Assembly: GCA_031772625.1 (NCBI GenBank) | Contig: CM062816.1 | Coordinates: 829,418,556-829,482,555 of the forward strand | Reading direction: 5' to 3' | Source of the DNA: Pinus tabuliformis | Taxonomy: Eukaryota > Streptophyta > Pinopsida > Pinales > Pinaceae | DNA length: 64,000 nucleotides | In this document: piece after piece, positions 21,790 to 36,200 of the stretch | How the letters are laid out: the number at the start of each line of letters is the position of its first letter | Position numbering within the stretch: the stretch's first letter is position 1 | Made by a program: the position numbers and the translations under genes | Notes under the pieces: generated by a model | Databases searched by the model: none | Seen by the model: only the letters and a program-made list of their open reading frames with translations | Told to the model about the DNA's origin: nothing

Positions 21790-23075
21790 CATCTTATTTG
21801 TCTTTACCTTCAACTATTGTAGCACTTCTTCCCTGATCCACCAGTTTGGCAAGCCATTCTTGTTCTAGAGAGTCCGAATTTTGAGCTCTTTTACTTATTT
21901 TTTGGCATCCAAATTTTGCACACATTGTTAATGCTTTCATAGTTGTTGATCTGGGTGACTGGTTATATTTTTTAAACATGGAATAATTCCTAGATATCTA
22001 GATATGCCAACAAAGAAATTTTGGAAGAGGTTCTCAAAACCATTTAAATATGGGCTCGCCTGAGAACGATCCATTATAAAGTTTAAGTCAAGAAGAGAGG
22101 AATACTAGGGGTTCATTAGGCCATCAAACTATGTTGAATTTTGGGTTGAGGGCTTATACCCATACTAAATTAGTATGTGGGAAATGCAGAAATATATGTA
22201 AGATCAATTCGTCTTGTTGTTTCACTTCGGGTATCTCGAAGGTCCCTCTATTCCTCTCTTATTAATATTTTCAACGGTTAGGATTTCTTTATGTGCTAAT
22301 AACAAACAAAAGTTATTAAATTTTGGGTTTGCATTACTTTGCCGTATTTTCTTCCATATAATGGACTTTTGAGGTAATTGAGTTTAGAACAACAAGTCCT
22401 TGTATCCTTTTTTGACAATATATGAAGACAATTTCCATCCAATTTGGTCTTCCTCCTATTGACTCCTAGGAGCACACCCTACCAACTTATTTAGCAATAT
22501 CATGACCAAGTTTGAGAGATGGTGTGGAATTCCATTGAAGTTCCACCCCTTCTAATGGCTAAGTTCATCCCATAGAAATATTTCCACCAAAGAGACCCTC
22601 TTTTGGGTGGCTAGAATTTCCCTTAGAGGTAATAATTCCAACATATCCTTTAGAGGTTGCTTATCCATTATATTATTAGTCCATAATTTGATTTTCACTC
22701 CATTCCCAAGAATCCACTAAAGGCATTTACTTATTATGGGGGCCATTGTCAAGAGGAGCTTCCAGATCAATGACCCCTTTCAACTAGGTTGAAATGATCA
22801 ATACTTGTTTCTCTCTCATGTAAAATTTATTTTGCTCTGAGGAAAGATTTCCACTAGTCCCCATTCTATGTCACAAACCTCCAAACCATGTTTTCCCCGA
22901 TCGCTTTATTCATTAGGATAATATCTCTGATTCCTAAACCTCTGTGAGTTTTGGGAGCTCTAACACTTGTCCATTTAATCAAATGGAAAGCCTTTGTGCT
23001 TGATTTTCCTCCTTCCCATGGGAACCATCAAATTTCCTTAGCTAAATGATTCAAAATACTTTGAGGTGCCAATAA
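21790..23075 (-). pseudogene. LINE3 reverse transcriptase thumb and zinc-binding region (remnant)
   Basis: Minus-strand sequence just below the copia insertion continues the RT thumb: LNHLAKEI, WEGGKSSTKAFHLIKW, then RAPKTHRGLGIRDIILMNKA. A linker with NGVKIKLWTDNIMDKQPL and the zinc-binding-type stretch LLLAHKEILTVEN with RGIEGPSRYPK follow, then SRNYSMFKKYNQS (the segment before RNase H) near 21,930. Stops and frameshifts are frequent. It is directly continuous in sense with the RT at 27,871-28,950, so the copia element sits between adjoining codons. Confidence 0.75.
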
Positions 23076-24036
23076 TGTATAAATTCTTCAAATTCTCTAC
23101 AAATCTCGCTCTATGAGACCATGTATAAAATCTGATTGTATATTAACCCGATAATGCAATATAACCAAAGAAAAATACTATAACCTACTTCTACTATCAA
23201 ATTGCGGAAGCTTAAAGATCGAGCTAAACAATATAACAAGAAGAAGAAGAATAAATGCACAATACACATGAAAATACTTTGGGGAAAGCCTCAGCTAAAA
23301 ACCCAAATATATGTATTATCATACAAGGTGGAAATACATAGAGATTATACAAAACCTTAGCTCTCACAGCTAGCTAGGTATCCTCACAGATGCTCACAGG
23401 CAATCCTGGCTTCTCTCAAGCCTTCCTCTCTACCCTCCAAGCTCATATTTCCTTGCGTTGTTCCTCTAGGATGATTCTCCTTTAACCAAGTGGAAAAACT
23501 CGATTTACCAAGTGGATGATCTCCTGATCTCACACACTATCAGAACTACGCAATCCTCAAGGAATTATTCCTTTTGCATGCATGAGTTTTCTTTATAAGA
23601 AAACACATGCAACTAATAGTACACTGTCCTTGTCTTTAATCTCAACTGGGTCTTTCTCAGAATAGACATGCATGAGTTTCTGATGAGGGAATCTTTAGTT
23701 AACTAGAGTACACTAGTTGAGTGCATGCATGCATCAACTGACTGTTAACTCTCTATTAGTTCCTCAAACAATTTGGAACTAATTTAACTAGACTTAACTC
23801 AGTAAACTGAGTCAACTAATTACAACTCAAATATAACTCAATCTTATCTCCTTAATTTAATGGATATCTCTTGCATGACTTCAGAAAGACTTCTAACTTG
23901 AATTTCTCCAACTAATTAAGTCAAAATAACTTAATTAATTATTTCCAAGTAGCTGTTAAGACTAAATTCCATTTTAATTCACAATTTAATTCAAGGAAAA
24001 ATTAAATCGGAATATTCTTGTTTCCACATTTCAACA
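23076..24036 (-). repeat. Copia 3' LTR (961 bp)
   Basis: On the plus strand it runs from TGTATAAATT to CATTTCAACA; on the minus strand it begins TGTTGAAATGTGG. It aligns end to end with 26903-27870. Contains a palindromic GCATGCATGC core near 23,735. Confidence 0.93.
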
Positions 24037-24045
24037 CTCCCTCTC

Positions 24046-26880
24046 AACAAGAAAGGTATTATCCGCCACCCCGATCCTGTATCTATGGAACTCGAATTTA
24101 CACTTTGACAATGCCTTTGTCAAAATGTCAGCATCTTGCTCCTTTGTCGAAATATACTGAAGCAACATGATCCTCCCATCATCAACAGCTTGCTTTACCT
24201 TGTAAAGCCAACGAGAACTCACAACTGACCTGTTCTCTAGTCTCGGAACCATGTCCCAAACACTGTTACGAACTATGGAGTCATACTCCTCCACCATAGC
24301 ATCATCCCAAATCGGCTGCTGCACTACTTCCTCAAAGGAAGATGGCTTGGTCTCAACACATTCCCCAGCAAGGGCCATGTATCCAGTGTACCTCTCAGGT
24401 GACCTCCTCTGTCTGCGCTGAGAAGATGGTGATCCCACATTCTCTCTTGCATCCTGCAACAATCTGTCAGCTTCTCTTGTGCACTTTCGTCCATCTCTAG
24501 AAGACACTGCTTGAGTGGATGTCTCCACTCCTGGATCCTCTACATGCAGCTACTTCGCATCAGTCTGAGGCTCCTCCTCCTTAGGAACCAACAATTCCTC
24601 CACAACTTATAGTTGGAGCTCCCTCTCAAGGGAAACTCGCATGGCATTTTGCTCATCAAACTTGAGATCTCTGTGAACCACTGTCCTTTGATTGGTAGGC
24701 AAGTATACCCAATTGTTGTGAGGTGTATCAGTGTACCCCACAAATATGCCCAACTCAGCTGTTGACTCAAGCTTCTTTAGTGCATCCTTTGTCACAATAT
24801 GCCGATGAGCCAAAGATCCTGAAGTGACCCATATCTGGTCTCTTACCGGAGAAAGCTTCCTCTAGTGTCTTCATCCTAAGTATGCAATGCAGGATTCTAT
24901 TCTGCAAATAGACCATTGTGTTGCATGCTTCAACCCACAAGTGAAGTGGTAGGCCTTGGTCATGCATCATTGATTATGTTTCCCCTACAATAGTTCTGTT
25001 CTTCCTATCAGCCACCCCATTCTGCTATGGGTTATGAGGTGTCGTCAACTCGTGTTTAATTCCCTCCGCTGCACAGAAGTCCTTAAACTCTTGAGAGACA
25101 TATTCTCCACCGTTTTCGCTTCTCAAGGCCTTGATCTTCTTCCCCGACTCTTTCTCGACCAAAGCTTTGAACTCACAAAACTTTGTGAAAGTTTGGTCCT
25201 TCTTCTGCATGAAATAAATCCAGCATTTACGAGAACAGTCATTAATGAAAATCAAATAATACCTTTGCTTTGTTGTGGATGCCGTCGAGAATGGTCCACA
25301 CACATCAGTATGAACTCGCTCTAAGATAGCCTTTGCTTGACTGTCTCGATCATGAAAGGAAGACTTGGTGTACTTTCCCAAGGTACAACCTTTGCATGTG
25401 TCAACTTGCTGAAGTTTACCTTTGGGAAGTCCTGTAGATATCTGCTGCATTCTCTTCAAAGGCCCATGATGCAAATGGCCCAACCGCTTGTGCCACAGCT
25501 CACCAATGTCTTGGCTTTGCACCAATTCTTCTTTCGTACTCAATGCTGCACAATCATCTACCTCTAGTTTATAGAGATTATTTACCCGAATCCCTATCCT
25601 CTTGGTATGACCCGTGGCTATGTGTCTTAGGAACGCCTTTCCTTTACTGAAGACGACATTGTAGCCTTTGTCCTCCAACATTGCGACCGATACCAAGTTC
25701 TTCTTCAGTCCAAGCACATACTTCACATCTGTCAAGGTGATAGGAGCTCCATGCTCCCTCTGAAAAGCAACCATGGCCACTCCTAAAAAACTATACCTTC
25801 CATCGTCACCCATCTCTATGTGCATCTTGAGGTCTTTCTCCTCCAAGGCACTGAATAAAATGTTTTCACTGGTCATGTGGAATGAGGCTTCACTGTCAAG
25901 ATACCAAACACAACCCATCATCGATGACACCATGCATGCGATGAGGGTAAACTCCATTTTGAACTGAGAGGCTAATGTCTCACCTTCCGATCCTTCCGAG
26001 GATCCCTTCTTCGACTTCTTCGATGGGAAATTAGTCGCATAATGTCCCATCTCGTGACAATTAAAGCATCTCACTTTAGACATGTCACCCTTCTTCCCTC
26101 CATGAGAAGAATTCGATTTGGAATGGGAAGCCTTCCCCTTCCCTTTCCTTGCCTTACTTGCTAAGGCAATATTTTCTTCATCATCATCCTTGGATGAAGA
26201 ACCATCTCATGTGCTCCTCCTAATCTCCTCCTGCATCAGATCCAACCACAGTCGTTCCCAATCTGGTAGTTTCTCCCTTCCATTCATAGAGTCCTGGTAG
26301 TTATTCCAACTCTTTAAAAGGCCAAGGAGAGTGAGGCTCACCATATCATCATCGACAGTAGTTATTCCCACACTGCCAAGCTCATCTCTGCAGGTGGTGA
26401 GCTTGTTCAGATATGTATAAATAGTATTTCCCTTCTCCATCTTGATTCTTTGAAGCTTATCCTTGAGCGCCAATTTCCTCTGGTCGCTACTGTTCTGGTA
26501 GAGGTCCTTCAATGTCTTTCACATTGAATATGGAGTATCCTTCCCATGGAGACTCGAGGCAATATGGTCTCGAACTCCCTCAAGGATGATCCGTCTCGCC
26601 TTCGCCACACACTTCTTTCACTCAGCCAACTCTTGTGCATTAGTTGAAGCTGGCTTTGGGATTTCTTGATCAATGAAATCCTTCAAGCCATTGTCTTCTA
26701 ATACAACCTCCATGTGATCTTTCCATGCTATGTAATTTAATCTACCTTCCAAGGCATACTCGAGTCTCAAGCCATAGAACGCCATTGACCAACCTTGAAG
26801 TATGATATGAATTTGATTTGCACTTGCAACCCCGAACTTCAAACTTCGAATTCTCTTCTCAGTATATTGTTCACAACTCT
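24046..26880 (-). mobile_element. Copia gag-pol remains
   Basis: In minus-strand order: gag (26618-26842 and 26207-26512 frames, the latter with the GNTIYTYLNKLTTCRDEL stretch), zinc knuckle CFNCHEMGHYATNF, protease-like WYLDSEASFHMT, GAG-pre-integrase LWHKRLGHLHHGPLKRM, and integrase core with HTDVCGPFS and SENGGEYVSQEF (25025-26083 frame). Next come a reverse-transcriptase-start stretch SRWLYKVKQ and an RNase H end TKEQDADILTKALSK (24031-24528 frame). These motifs fix the copia domain order protease-integrase-RT-RNase H. Fossil; not able to make a full polyprotein. Confidence 0.9.
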
Positions 26881-26902
26881 GATAAACCTTGCTCTGATAC
26901 CA

Positions 26903-27870
26903 TGTAGAAATTATTCAAATTCTCTACAAATATCGCTCTATGAGACCATGTAGAAAATATGACTATAGATTAACCCGATAATGCAATATAACCAAAGCAA
27001 AATACTATAACCTACTTCTACTATCAATTTGCATAAGCTTAAAGATCGGGCTGAACAATATAACTAGAAGAAGAAGAACCAATGCACAATACACATGAAA
27101 ACACTTTGGGGAAAGCCTCAACTAAAAACCCCACTATCTGTATTATCATACAAGGTGGAAATACATAGAGATTATACAAAGCCTTAGCTCTCACAGCTAG
27201 CCAGCTCTCAGTACAATCCTCACAGATGCTCACAGGCAATCCTGGCTTCTCTCAAGCCTTCCTCTCTACCCTCCAAGCTCCCATTTCCTTGCATTGTTCC
27301 TCTGGGACGATTCTCCTTCAACCAAGTGGAAAAACTCGATTTACCAATTGGATGATCTCCTGATCTCACACACTGTCAGAACTGTGCAATCCTCAAGGAA
27401 TTATTCCTTCTGCATGCATGAGTTTTCTTTATAAGAAAACACATGAAACTAATAGTACGCCATCCTTGTCTTTAATCTCAACTGGGTCTTTCTCAGAATA
27501 GACATGCATGAGTTTCTGATGAGGGAATCATTAGTTAACTGGAGTACACTAGTTGAGTGCATGCATGCATCAACTGACTGTTAACTCTATTAGTTCCTCA
27601 AACAGTTTGGAATTAATTTAACTGGACTTAACTCAGTAAACTGAGTCAACTAATTACAACTCAAATATAACTCAATCTTATCTCCTTAATTTAATGGATA
27701 ACTCTTGCATGACTTCAGAAAGACTTCTAACTTGAATTTCTCTAACTAATTAAGTCAAAATAACTTAATTAATTATTTCCAAGTAGCTGTTAAGACTAAA
27801 TTCGATTTTAATTCACAATTTAATTCAAGGACAAATTAAATTGGAATATTCTTGTTGCCACATTTCAACA
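26903..27870 (-). repeat. Copia 5' LTR (968 bp)
   Basis: Aligns with 23076-24036. The primer-binding site (complement of the initiator-Met tRNA end) lies directly inside it at 26887-26902. Flanked at 27871 by AATAG. Confidence 0.93.
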
Positions 27871-30800
27871 AATAGAGCATAGAACTAGTAAAGAGGGAGG
27901 GATGAGAGGACTTAATTTATTAAGACAATGTGGCCTATAGGATTAAGCCACCTTGCTCCCCAGATATTAAATTTACGTTTGAATTTGGAGAGGACTCCCG
28001 CTAAAGCTTGAGGTGGGAAATTTTAAACATTAGGGGATTCCCAAATATTTGAAATATTTCCATGTTTCCACTCACTGGAATCCTAAGATCCCACCTATTT
28101 TCCACTGCTTGACTGTCAAAATGTTCTAGGGTTAAATTAGGGACTTATATGAATTTGATTACCCTCCATATTCCAAAAGGAAATTATTCATCACCATCTT
28201 AAATATTTTAGTTATGATTGTTTAGGCTCCACCTAAGAGGAGTGTGTCATCTGCAAATCATGAATCGTTAATACTTATGACTGACATATCTTATTCCTAG
28301 AAGTCATTCAACTCTTATTTCATATTCCAACCTACAACTTAGAGTGTCAACCATTATTATATACAAAAAAGTTGATAATGGGAATCCTTGTCAGATCCCC
28401 CTGGATGCTTTAAAAAACCCAGCTACCCTACCATTTACCATTGGAGCTATCCATATAGAGCTAATACTTAGGGCCACTCACTATACATATTTCTCAATAG
28501 ATCCATGTTTTTACATTACTTTAAAGAGAAATTTTGTTCCTGGTATGATCAAATGCATTTGCCATATCCAACTTGATTATCATTCCCTTATCTCCTCGGA
28601 TCTAAATAAGTCAATCACTTCTTGGATTAATATTATGTTATCCAATATTTTCCTTTGAATAACAAACCCACCTCAGTTTTTAGAGATGACGTTTGGAAGA
28701 AATATTTTGAGGCTTCTAGCTAAAAAAAATTAGATTACCTTGTAAGAAATACTGTAGAGGGAAATTGGTCGAAACTGTGAGAAAGAGGATGGATTAGATT
28801 CTTTGGGAATCAACACTAGGAAGAAGGTGTTGACTCCTCCTCCCATGTAGTTCTACTTTAATCAATATCCCACCATCCTACATAAATCATATTTAATCAC
28901 ATTCCAAAAGAACCGATAGAAGTGATCTGAGAATTCATCTGGTCTCGAGGCCTTGTCTATATTGAAGGAGAACATCACTTGTCTTATTTCATCCTCCAAT
29001 GGAGGGTTTGTTAATTATTGATTAATTTCAGCTAAAATTAATTATGGCACATGATCTAGCAAGAAGGCCTTGACTTCTACAGAGGAGATCTTTGGATGAC
29101 TATATAGAGCTTGAAAGTGACTAACAACGTCTTCCTTGATTTGTTGAAAGTTTGTTATTTTGTTCCCCCTTACCATTATTTATTTAATAATATTTTTCCT
29201 TCCCGTCGCTTGTATCCATGTACTTATTGATTTTAGCCTCCATGTTTCTTCTTCTTCTTTTATAAGTGCATGATATTTTGAAAGCATCTCTTTCACTTTC
29301 TATAAGAGCTCATGTATAGCTATGCATTCCTCAATTGTAGATTGCATCTCTTCCATTCTTTTCTCATACTCTTGAATTGTCTCCTATTAATATGTCTTTA
29401 AATATTTAACCCAAATTTTAATCCTCTCCTTTATCCTTTTGAATTTTTTCTCTCAAATCCTTATAGGTCTTCTTGTGACCCATTCTCCCCATGTTGTTAC
29501 TACTAAATCAATGAATATTGGTTTATGAATCCAAACTGGACTAAAGTTAAAGGGTAGAGGGCCATAATTTATGATATCGGTTAAGTCCAACTCTATTGGT
29601 TTGTGATCCAATCTGCTCTAAGGGAGGATACAAGACCATACTATTAAATTCTGAGATAGAAAGTAGCTTGAGATTAGGAACCTTATAGGTGGGAAGAAAT
29701 GTGCCTTGGTCTGAAGTGTTTATTATTCCATGTATACTTTTGTTTGATGGGTTTTATATCCATTAATTTGATTTTTTGGATGAGGTCATCCATATTTTCT
29801 TGGAATTGATCTCTGATTTGAGATCCCCAATTTTTTTCCCACTTGTACTGAGCGGTATTGAAATGCCCTCCCAAAGTAAAAATTGAGCTATAATTGGTAT
29901 CTTCCAAAGCCATTAAGGAATCCCAACATTCTTGCTTCTCTCTAAATTGAACTGACATATAGATATTTATAATTGTCCAACCTGTGTTTGAGGGAAGATG
30001 CAGGAATTTTATCACCAACCAATGTAGAGTTGAAAAATGATTCAACATCTAGAGTTTTATGGGATTCCACATTGTACAAAGACACCCTGAGGTTCTTCTT
30101 GAACTAATTGACACTATCCTGTTTTCGTTCCATAATTTATTATGTCTCTAGAGGAGCTCATGATCCATTTTTGTCTCCCAGAGCAGGGCCACTAAAGGCC
30201 TTTTTTGCTTGATTAATGACTTGACCTCTGCCATTTGTTTTTCCGACCTCAAGCCCTTGCAATTCTAGGAGTTGACCTTCATAATTTATTAAATATATGG
30301 GTTACCCATTGGGATGAGGAAAAATTATTCACTTTTCTGGTTGTTTTAATTCCTTGCATTTTAGTATCCAAAATTCCTTGGGTGCCCAACTCCTTCTCCT
30401 TTCTCATTTTCTCCATTCTTATTTCCATGTTTGCCACTCTTGTTCTCTTTCTTTTTCAACTTCTAACTTTTCCCTTGTTCCAATTTATTTTCCGAATCCA
30501 TCACATTCATGTTGATTTGGAGATGACGTTTCAACCCCACAACTTCGAGCTTTTATTTTGTAGAGCTAGCAAAAATTGATCTAGCTTTAGCATCCCTTGG
30601 AGAAAGGAAATCATCCTCCTCTACGGATGGATCATCATGATTCAAATGATCCAGGTTTTCTTCAAAGGTGACTTATTTACATATATTTTCTCTAGTCCCG
30701 CCTCTTTATGTCCCACTAGATATTATGAAGGAGGGTTTGATTATGATATTTAACCTTCCTTAACCTCCATATTTAATGCTTCAAATCTATATCCTCTTCC

Positions 30801-30920
30801 TCTACCACTTCTTGATTTGTTGGTTCCTTCTCTAGCACTTTGTCATGATTTCCTTGGAGAACACAGGCCTTTCCATTTATTCATTGTTTGGTCATTTTTA
30901 TTTGGCTGGGTATGCTCCTG
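27871..30920 (-). pseudogene. LINE3 ORF1 end, endonuclease and reverse transcriptase (remnant)
   Basis: From 30920 downwards on the minus strand: acidic and Lys-rich ORF1 tail, then ORF2 start near 30,274 with NCKGLRSEKQ and LLWETKM (endonuclease N-terminus), and NIYMSVQFREK, TLGGHFNTAQ and KYTWNNKHF in the 29683-30048 frame. The reverse transcriptase follows with KASRPDEFSDHFY (near 28,930), FLVLIPKESNPSSF, FRPISLYSISYKVI, RGIWQGFPLSTFL (near 28,400), FADD (28247-28258), and the thumb phrase HIVLINXVLSSLPLY ending at the copia insertion. Many stops and several frameshifts. This is the middle piece of LINE3, between Ty3-A and the copia element. Confidence 0.82.
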
Positions 30921-32950
30921 TGTAACACCCTCCTCCCACATCTACCCAAGTAATCGGCCAACCGGGGTAAACATGTGATGAAACGTAACTATGATATGAT
31001 TTGACTCCCTATGTGTCAGTCAAGGAAGCGAACTGATGGAAACACACCATACATACCTTCCACATTAGCAACAGAACTCCCAGGAGCCATCCTAACCACT
31101 TATGTGACCAACCCTTGAGACCAACTGAGTTTTTAGACCATTAAACCCCCAGACACTCCCTTGACATGTACAAGCATGCATCCAGGAGGGTCCAGACGCT
31201 CCCATAACATGGGTATGCATGCGTCTGTGGACTTTTTTGCCTAGTGCTGTGCCTGTCTCTCTAGGATTTGGGCCACCTTTTTAGGCCCAGAGCCCAGGTC
31301 ACTACCCAGAGCTAAATGACACTTTCATAACTGAAAGATAACAACAAAAAAATGATACAAATGCAATTACTTAAACAAGGGGTTGACTAGCCATGAAAAG
31401 CATTTCATCAAACATGTCACAAATATGTAATATATAGGTTTGAACAATAGACCTGAGCATAGGGATCTCATACTTATCTGATAATTGCTAAGAAGCATTG
31501 ATGCCTCAACACATTAGCTTCAATTTCATCTATTAGGACATAGATACATTGTTCATTCATTTACAAGAAAAACCATGATGAGAGCCATACATAGCCATTG
31601 TCATAATACATTCTCATAACTAGCATAATAACCACAAAAATACCAAGGAATCAACAACCATATAATCCACATATAAAATAATGCAATACTCATGAAATAA
31701 AAAGGAGAAATAACCTCATATTAATGATGCAAAGGCCAACCAGGTTCGAGACTTCCACGAACCACCCAACCATAGACATGGCTAAGCCAAATCTCTCTTC
31801 ATCCAGTCACCCCCGTGCCATATTCCAACCATGAATGTGGGATCTCATAAAACACATCAATCAAAACCATCCAGGGCTTCCAGAGGCCAAACCACCTCAA
31901 CCTATCAAATAGTGATTCCACCTCACAGTCGGACATCACAAACCATCACCATATTGGTCTCTACCAAAGCCTTCCAGGGCTCCATAGCATTTGTTCCAAC
32001 CAAGGCTTCGAGGACTAGTAACTCAACCCACAACTAATATAGGGCTATAGATTGTTTGTCCAACCAAGGCTCCAGGGCTAGTAACTCAACCCACCAAGGG
32101 CTCCAGAGAATTTATCCAACCAAGGCTCCAAGACTAGTAACTCAAACCACAGCTGATACAGGTCTCCAAAGCGTTTGTCCAACCAAGGTTCCAAGAACTA
32201 GTAACTCAACCCAAGCTAAAGGAAAAATGAGAAACAACCAGAAAAACAAAGAAATGAACCCACAACACCATGTCTATCCAGGAAATGGCAAGGCTAGGCA
32301 AATCCATTGTCAATCCAGGAAATTCTCCATGCCAATGATAGATCTTGACCAATAAACCGCATGCATATGCCATGCATGCCAAAAATAGTGAGGAAACATA
32401 CATGCCACTTGGTACCTGCAAGAAAAACTCGTTGTAGCTGTTGATCCCGATGTCCTATTGCGCTTTTCTTCTCTTCCTTTTCCTTCTTTCTCCAAAACTC
32501 CAACTATGCCACACTCTTCCAAGAGTGCTCCAAGAAACTCTAAGTGTCCAAGAGTATGAGAGAGAGAGAATAAAGAATAATCTCCATAACTAAACTGACA
32601 AAATTATGTGAACTAATCCTCATAAGCCTTTTTATTAATGAGGCCTCTATTTTCTTCATTTTCCATTATTTCTTTCATTTTCCTCCTCACATGCAACTTG
32701 TGACCTTTCACCTCCCTTTTCTCCTAATTTCCATTATTTTCATAAATAAATGTGTTAAAATGCCATTTTTCCTTTCCAAAGCCTTTGCCATTACCTTTGC
32801 CAATTTCCTTAGCCATTAATCAACCACCAGTGATCCCCATCACTATGATTTTTCCCAACATTCATCTTGGAAAAAGTGTCCCATCAACTGTGGTTATTAT
32901 TTTTCCTTTATTAATTTTTATTACATGGAATTTTCGCTAAGGCTGTTATA
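30921..32950 (-). repeat. Ty3-A 3' LTR with internal repeats
   Basis: Begins TGTAACACCCTCC on the plus strand and aligns with 38513-40527. Inside, at about 31,978-32,216, four units of 56-64 bp carry CCAACCAAGGCTCC followed by CTAGTAACTCAACC (units at 31996, 32060, 32116, 32179). The other LTR has the same array at about 39,574-39,812. Confidence 0.9.
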
Positions 32951-33299
32951 AAACCCTCCTCCTTGGGGGAACATCGTCCTCGGTGTTCAACAACACCTAC
33001 AACCAACAAGGTTGATGTAATAAAAACATACTACCCTTGGAGATTTATAACTTAGCTCCTTGCAATATTTACAATGATAATCCTACTAAAAAGAAACATG
33101 ACAGCATGACAAGTATAACATCATAATGACATGACACCCATACTGCTTATTGGAGCTTTATAACATAGCTTATGGTGGTATTTACATCCATATACAGATG
33201 TATATATACCAAACATCACCAAAACATGTACCAAAAACATATACCAAAGACATGTACCAAAACATCCGCTCAAATAGTGAATAAGGAAGGATACATAGC

Positions 33300-36200
33300 C
33301 CACATCTGATCTGCCATCTCCCATGTAGCTTCACTAGGCCCAAAGTGCTTCCATTGCACTTTAACCTCCTCAATTGCTTAGTTCTGGAGCATGAGCATAT
33401 TTCTCTGCAAAACACACTACGGTTCCAGCTGGAATTCTCCTTCTGTCTCCACCCGCAATACAGACCAGTCAATCACATGATCAACATCTTTAACATACTT
33501 CTTAAGCAATGACACATGGAAAACATCATGGAATTTCACGGTCAGAGGTAGCACAAGTCGATAGGCTACTGACCCAATCCTCTCAATAATCTTGAAAGGT
33601 CCACAAAACGGGGGTGCCAGCTTTGCACATGATCCAATCCGCAAGGATCTCTTCTTTGGTTTGATGTGCAAGTACACTTGTTCCCCAACCTGGAAGTCCT
33701 TGAACAACCTATTTTGATCTGCATAGATCTTTTGCCTATCTTATGTTTCTTTCAAATTCTTCTTGATTACCTTCATTTCGTACTCCATGTCTGGTAGCAT
33801 GTTCGTCCAATAAAAACCCTATTCACCAGATCACTCCAACTAATGGGATTATTATGACTCGACCCATACAATACCTCAAATAGACTCATCCTTAGTGACT
33901 CATGGTACCCATTGTTATACTAGAACTCTACCAATGGAAGGTACTCTTCCCACTTCCACTGCTGATGCATCACATACATCCTCAACATGTCCTCCAATAT
34001 CCTGTTTCCCCTCTTTGTCTGTCCATCTATCTGTGAATGATAAGTTGTAATGAAGGCAAATTATATGCCCAAACCTGCAAATAACTCCTTCCAAAACTTG
34101 GAACTGAACTTCGCATCCCTGTTTGACACAATCTTCTTTCGAACTCCATGCAATCTAACGATGTCCCTAATGAAAAATTGTGCTACATCTCTCACTAAGA
34201 ATATAGAACTCACTAGAATGAAGTGTGCTACCTTTGTCAACTTGTCCACTATTGCCATGATGGAATCATGCTATCTCATTTTCCTCGGCAAACCTATGAT
34301 AAATTCCATGGAAATGACCTCCCATTTCCACTCTGGAATCATAATCATCTGTAGCAGTCCACCTAGATGCTTACACTCTGCCTTCACCTGCTAACAATCC
34401 AAGAGCCCAGTCACAAACTCTGCTACGTCTCTCTTCATATTTATTCAATAATAGAATATCTTCACTGTTGTTAGCTTCTTCTGATAACCCCCTGAATATG
34501 GTTGCACATGAAACTCGCTCAAGGTCACCTTCTTGAGCTCACTTCTATCTGACACATATATCTTGTCTCTAAATATAACCAATCCATATGTCGTGAGATA
34601 ATAATCCAAATCCTGTGCACCTGCACTTGTACATGTACCTATACCACTACCTATACCTGTACTTGTACTCTATTGCAACCTGTGCACAATCTCCATATAC
34701 TTGACATCCTACAGACCTGCCTGCAAGATCATATCCTATAGATTTGTCCCACATGAACTCATAGCTGCTATATGATTTACCTATATCCGCCTACTATGAG
34801 CATCCACCACCCTGTTCTCTTTACCTTTGATGTCCCTGATCTCAAAGTCGAACTCACTGATCATGGCCAACCATCGAGCTTGCCTGCTATTCAGATTCGG
34901 TTAGTCAAATAGATACTGCAACCCAATATGATCACTCACTAAGACAAACCTCCTGCCAAGTAGATAGTGTCTCCACGTCTTCAATGCATGTATGATCGCT
35001 GCCAACTCAAGATCATGTGTCTAGTAGTTTTGCTCGTGCTCATTCAGTTTCTGTGACTCATAGCATTACACCTGACCATCCTACATAATGAATCCACCAA
35101 GTCCTCTCTTGCAAGAATCTGTACATACTACAAACTCTTTGTTCAAATATGCAATCTTTAACACTAGTGCATGTGTCAACAATTGGTCGAGCTGCTAAAA
35201 AATGGCCGCACACTCCTCTGTCCATCAAACTTCTTACATTTACTATGCAATGATGTGATAGGATAAGAAATCTACGAGAAGTTCCTGATGAACCTCCTAT
35301 AATAACCTGCTAACCCCATGAAGTACCTCACCTCATCCACATTCCTGGGAGTTTCCCACTCCATGATAACTCTTACCTTTTATGGGTCCACTACTATGCC
35401 ATCCTTGGAAACCACATGTCCCAAGTAGTGTACCTTAGTCTAAAGGAAATTTCATTTGTTGAGCTTAGCATACAATTGATGCTCTCTCAATAATCTCAAC
35501 ACTGCTGCTAAATGCTCGACATGTTCTTCTTCATTTTTTGAATATACCAATATATCATCAATGAACACAATAACAAACTTGTCCAAATACAAATGCAAAA
35601 CACTATTCATTAAGCACATAAAGGTAGATGGAGCATTAGTTAAACCAGATGGAACTACAAAAAACTCATAATTCCCATACCTGGTCTGGAAAGTTATCTT
35701 CTTTAATGTGTACCTGATGATATCTGAATCTGAGATCAATCTTCCAGAACATTGTTTCTCCCTTCAACTGATAAAACATGTCATCAATCCTCGGTAACGG
35801 ATACCTGTTCTTGATGGTCACTTTGTTTAACTACCTATAGTCAATGCATAACCTGAGATTACCCTCCTTCTTCTTCACAAATAATACCAGTGCACCCCAT
35901 GGCAATACACTTGGCCTAATGTACCCCTTGTCAAGAAATTCCTTCAACTGCAACTTCAACTCTACCAACTCAGGTGTAATCATCCTCTAAGGTGCCTTTG
36001 ATGTCGAAGCTTCCCCTGGCACCAACTCAATAGAAAATTCTAGTTCCCTATGAGGTGGAAACTCTTAATATCTACAGGAAATATATCCTAAAACTGTTGT
36101 AGAACTGGGTACCTTCTCAGAACATCTGCATCCTCAACTTCCTTACCTTTGTCACTAGAAATTTGCATTGCAAATAACACACACCCTTTCTTGCTGCTAC

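Larger units (their letters stand above)
23076..27870 (-). mobile_element. Ty1/copia LTR retrotransposon inserted in LINE3
   Basis: A 4795-bp element with two LTRs of about 965 bp, a TGGTATCAGAGC primer-binding site next to the 5' LTR (26887-26902), gag-pol in copia order on the minus strand, and a GAGAGGGAG-type purine tract before the 3' LTR (24037-24045). Five-base flanks AATAA (23071-23075) and AATAG (27871-27875) are a near-match target duplication. The LTRs look about 95% identical by eye, suggesting insertion of the order of ten million years ago if conifer-like rates apply. It is broken, with roughly half a dozen or more breaks and an incomplete pol. Confidence 0.93.

Noticed and set aside
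25034-25324. Plus-strand frames of 76-96 codons at 25034-25567
   Set aside because: Antisense shadows of the copia integrase frame.
26887-26902. TGGTATCAGAGC as a piece of a tRNA gene
   Set aside because: It abuts an LTR on the inside edge and has no tRNA body; it is a retroelement primer-binding site. The same applies at 38498-38509.
31831-32355. Ser/Thr/Gln-rich plus-strand frames in the Ty3-A LTR (also 39425-39703)
   Set aside because: They arise from the 56-64-bp internal LTR repeats; the frames differ between the two LTRs.
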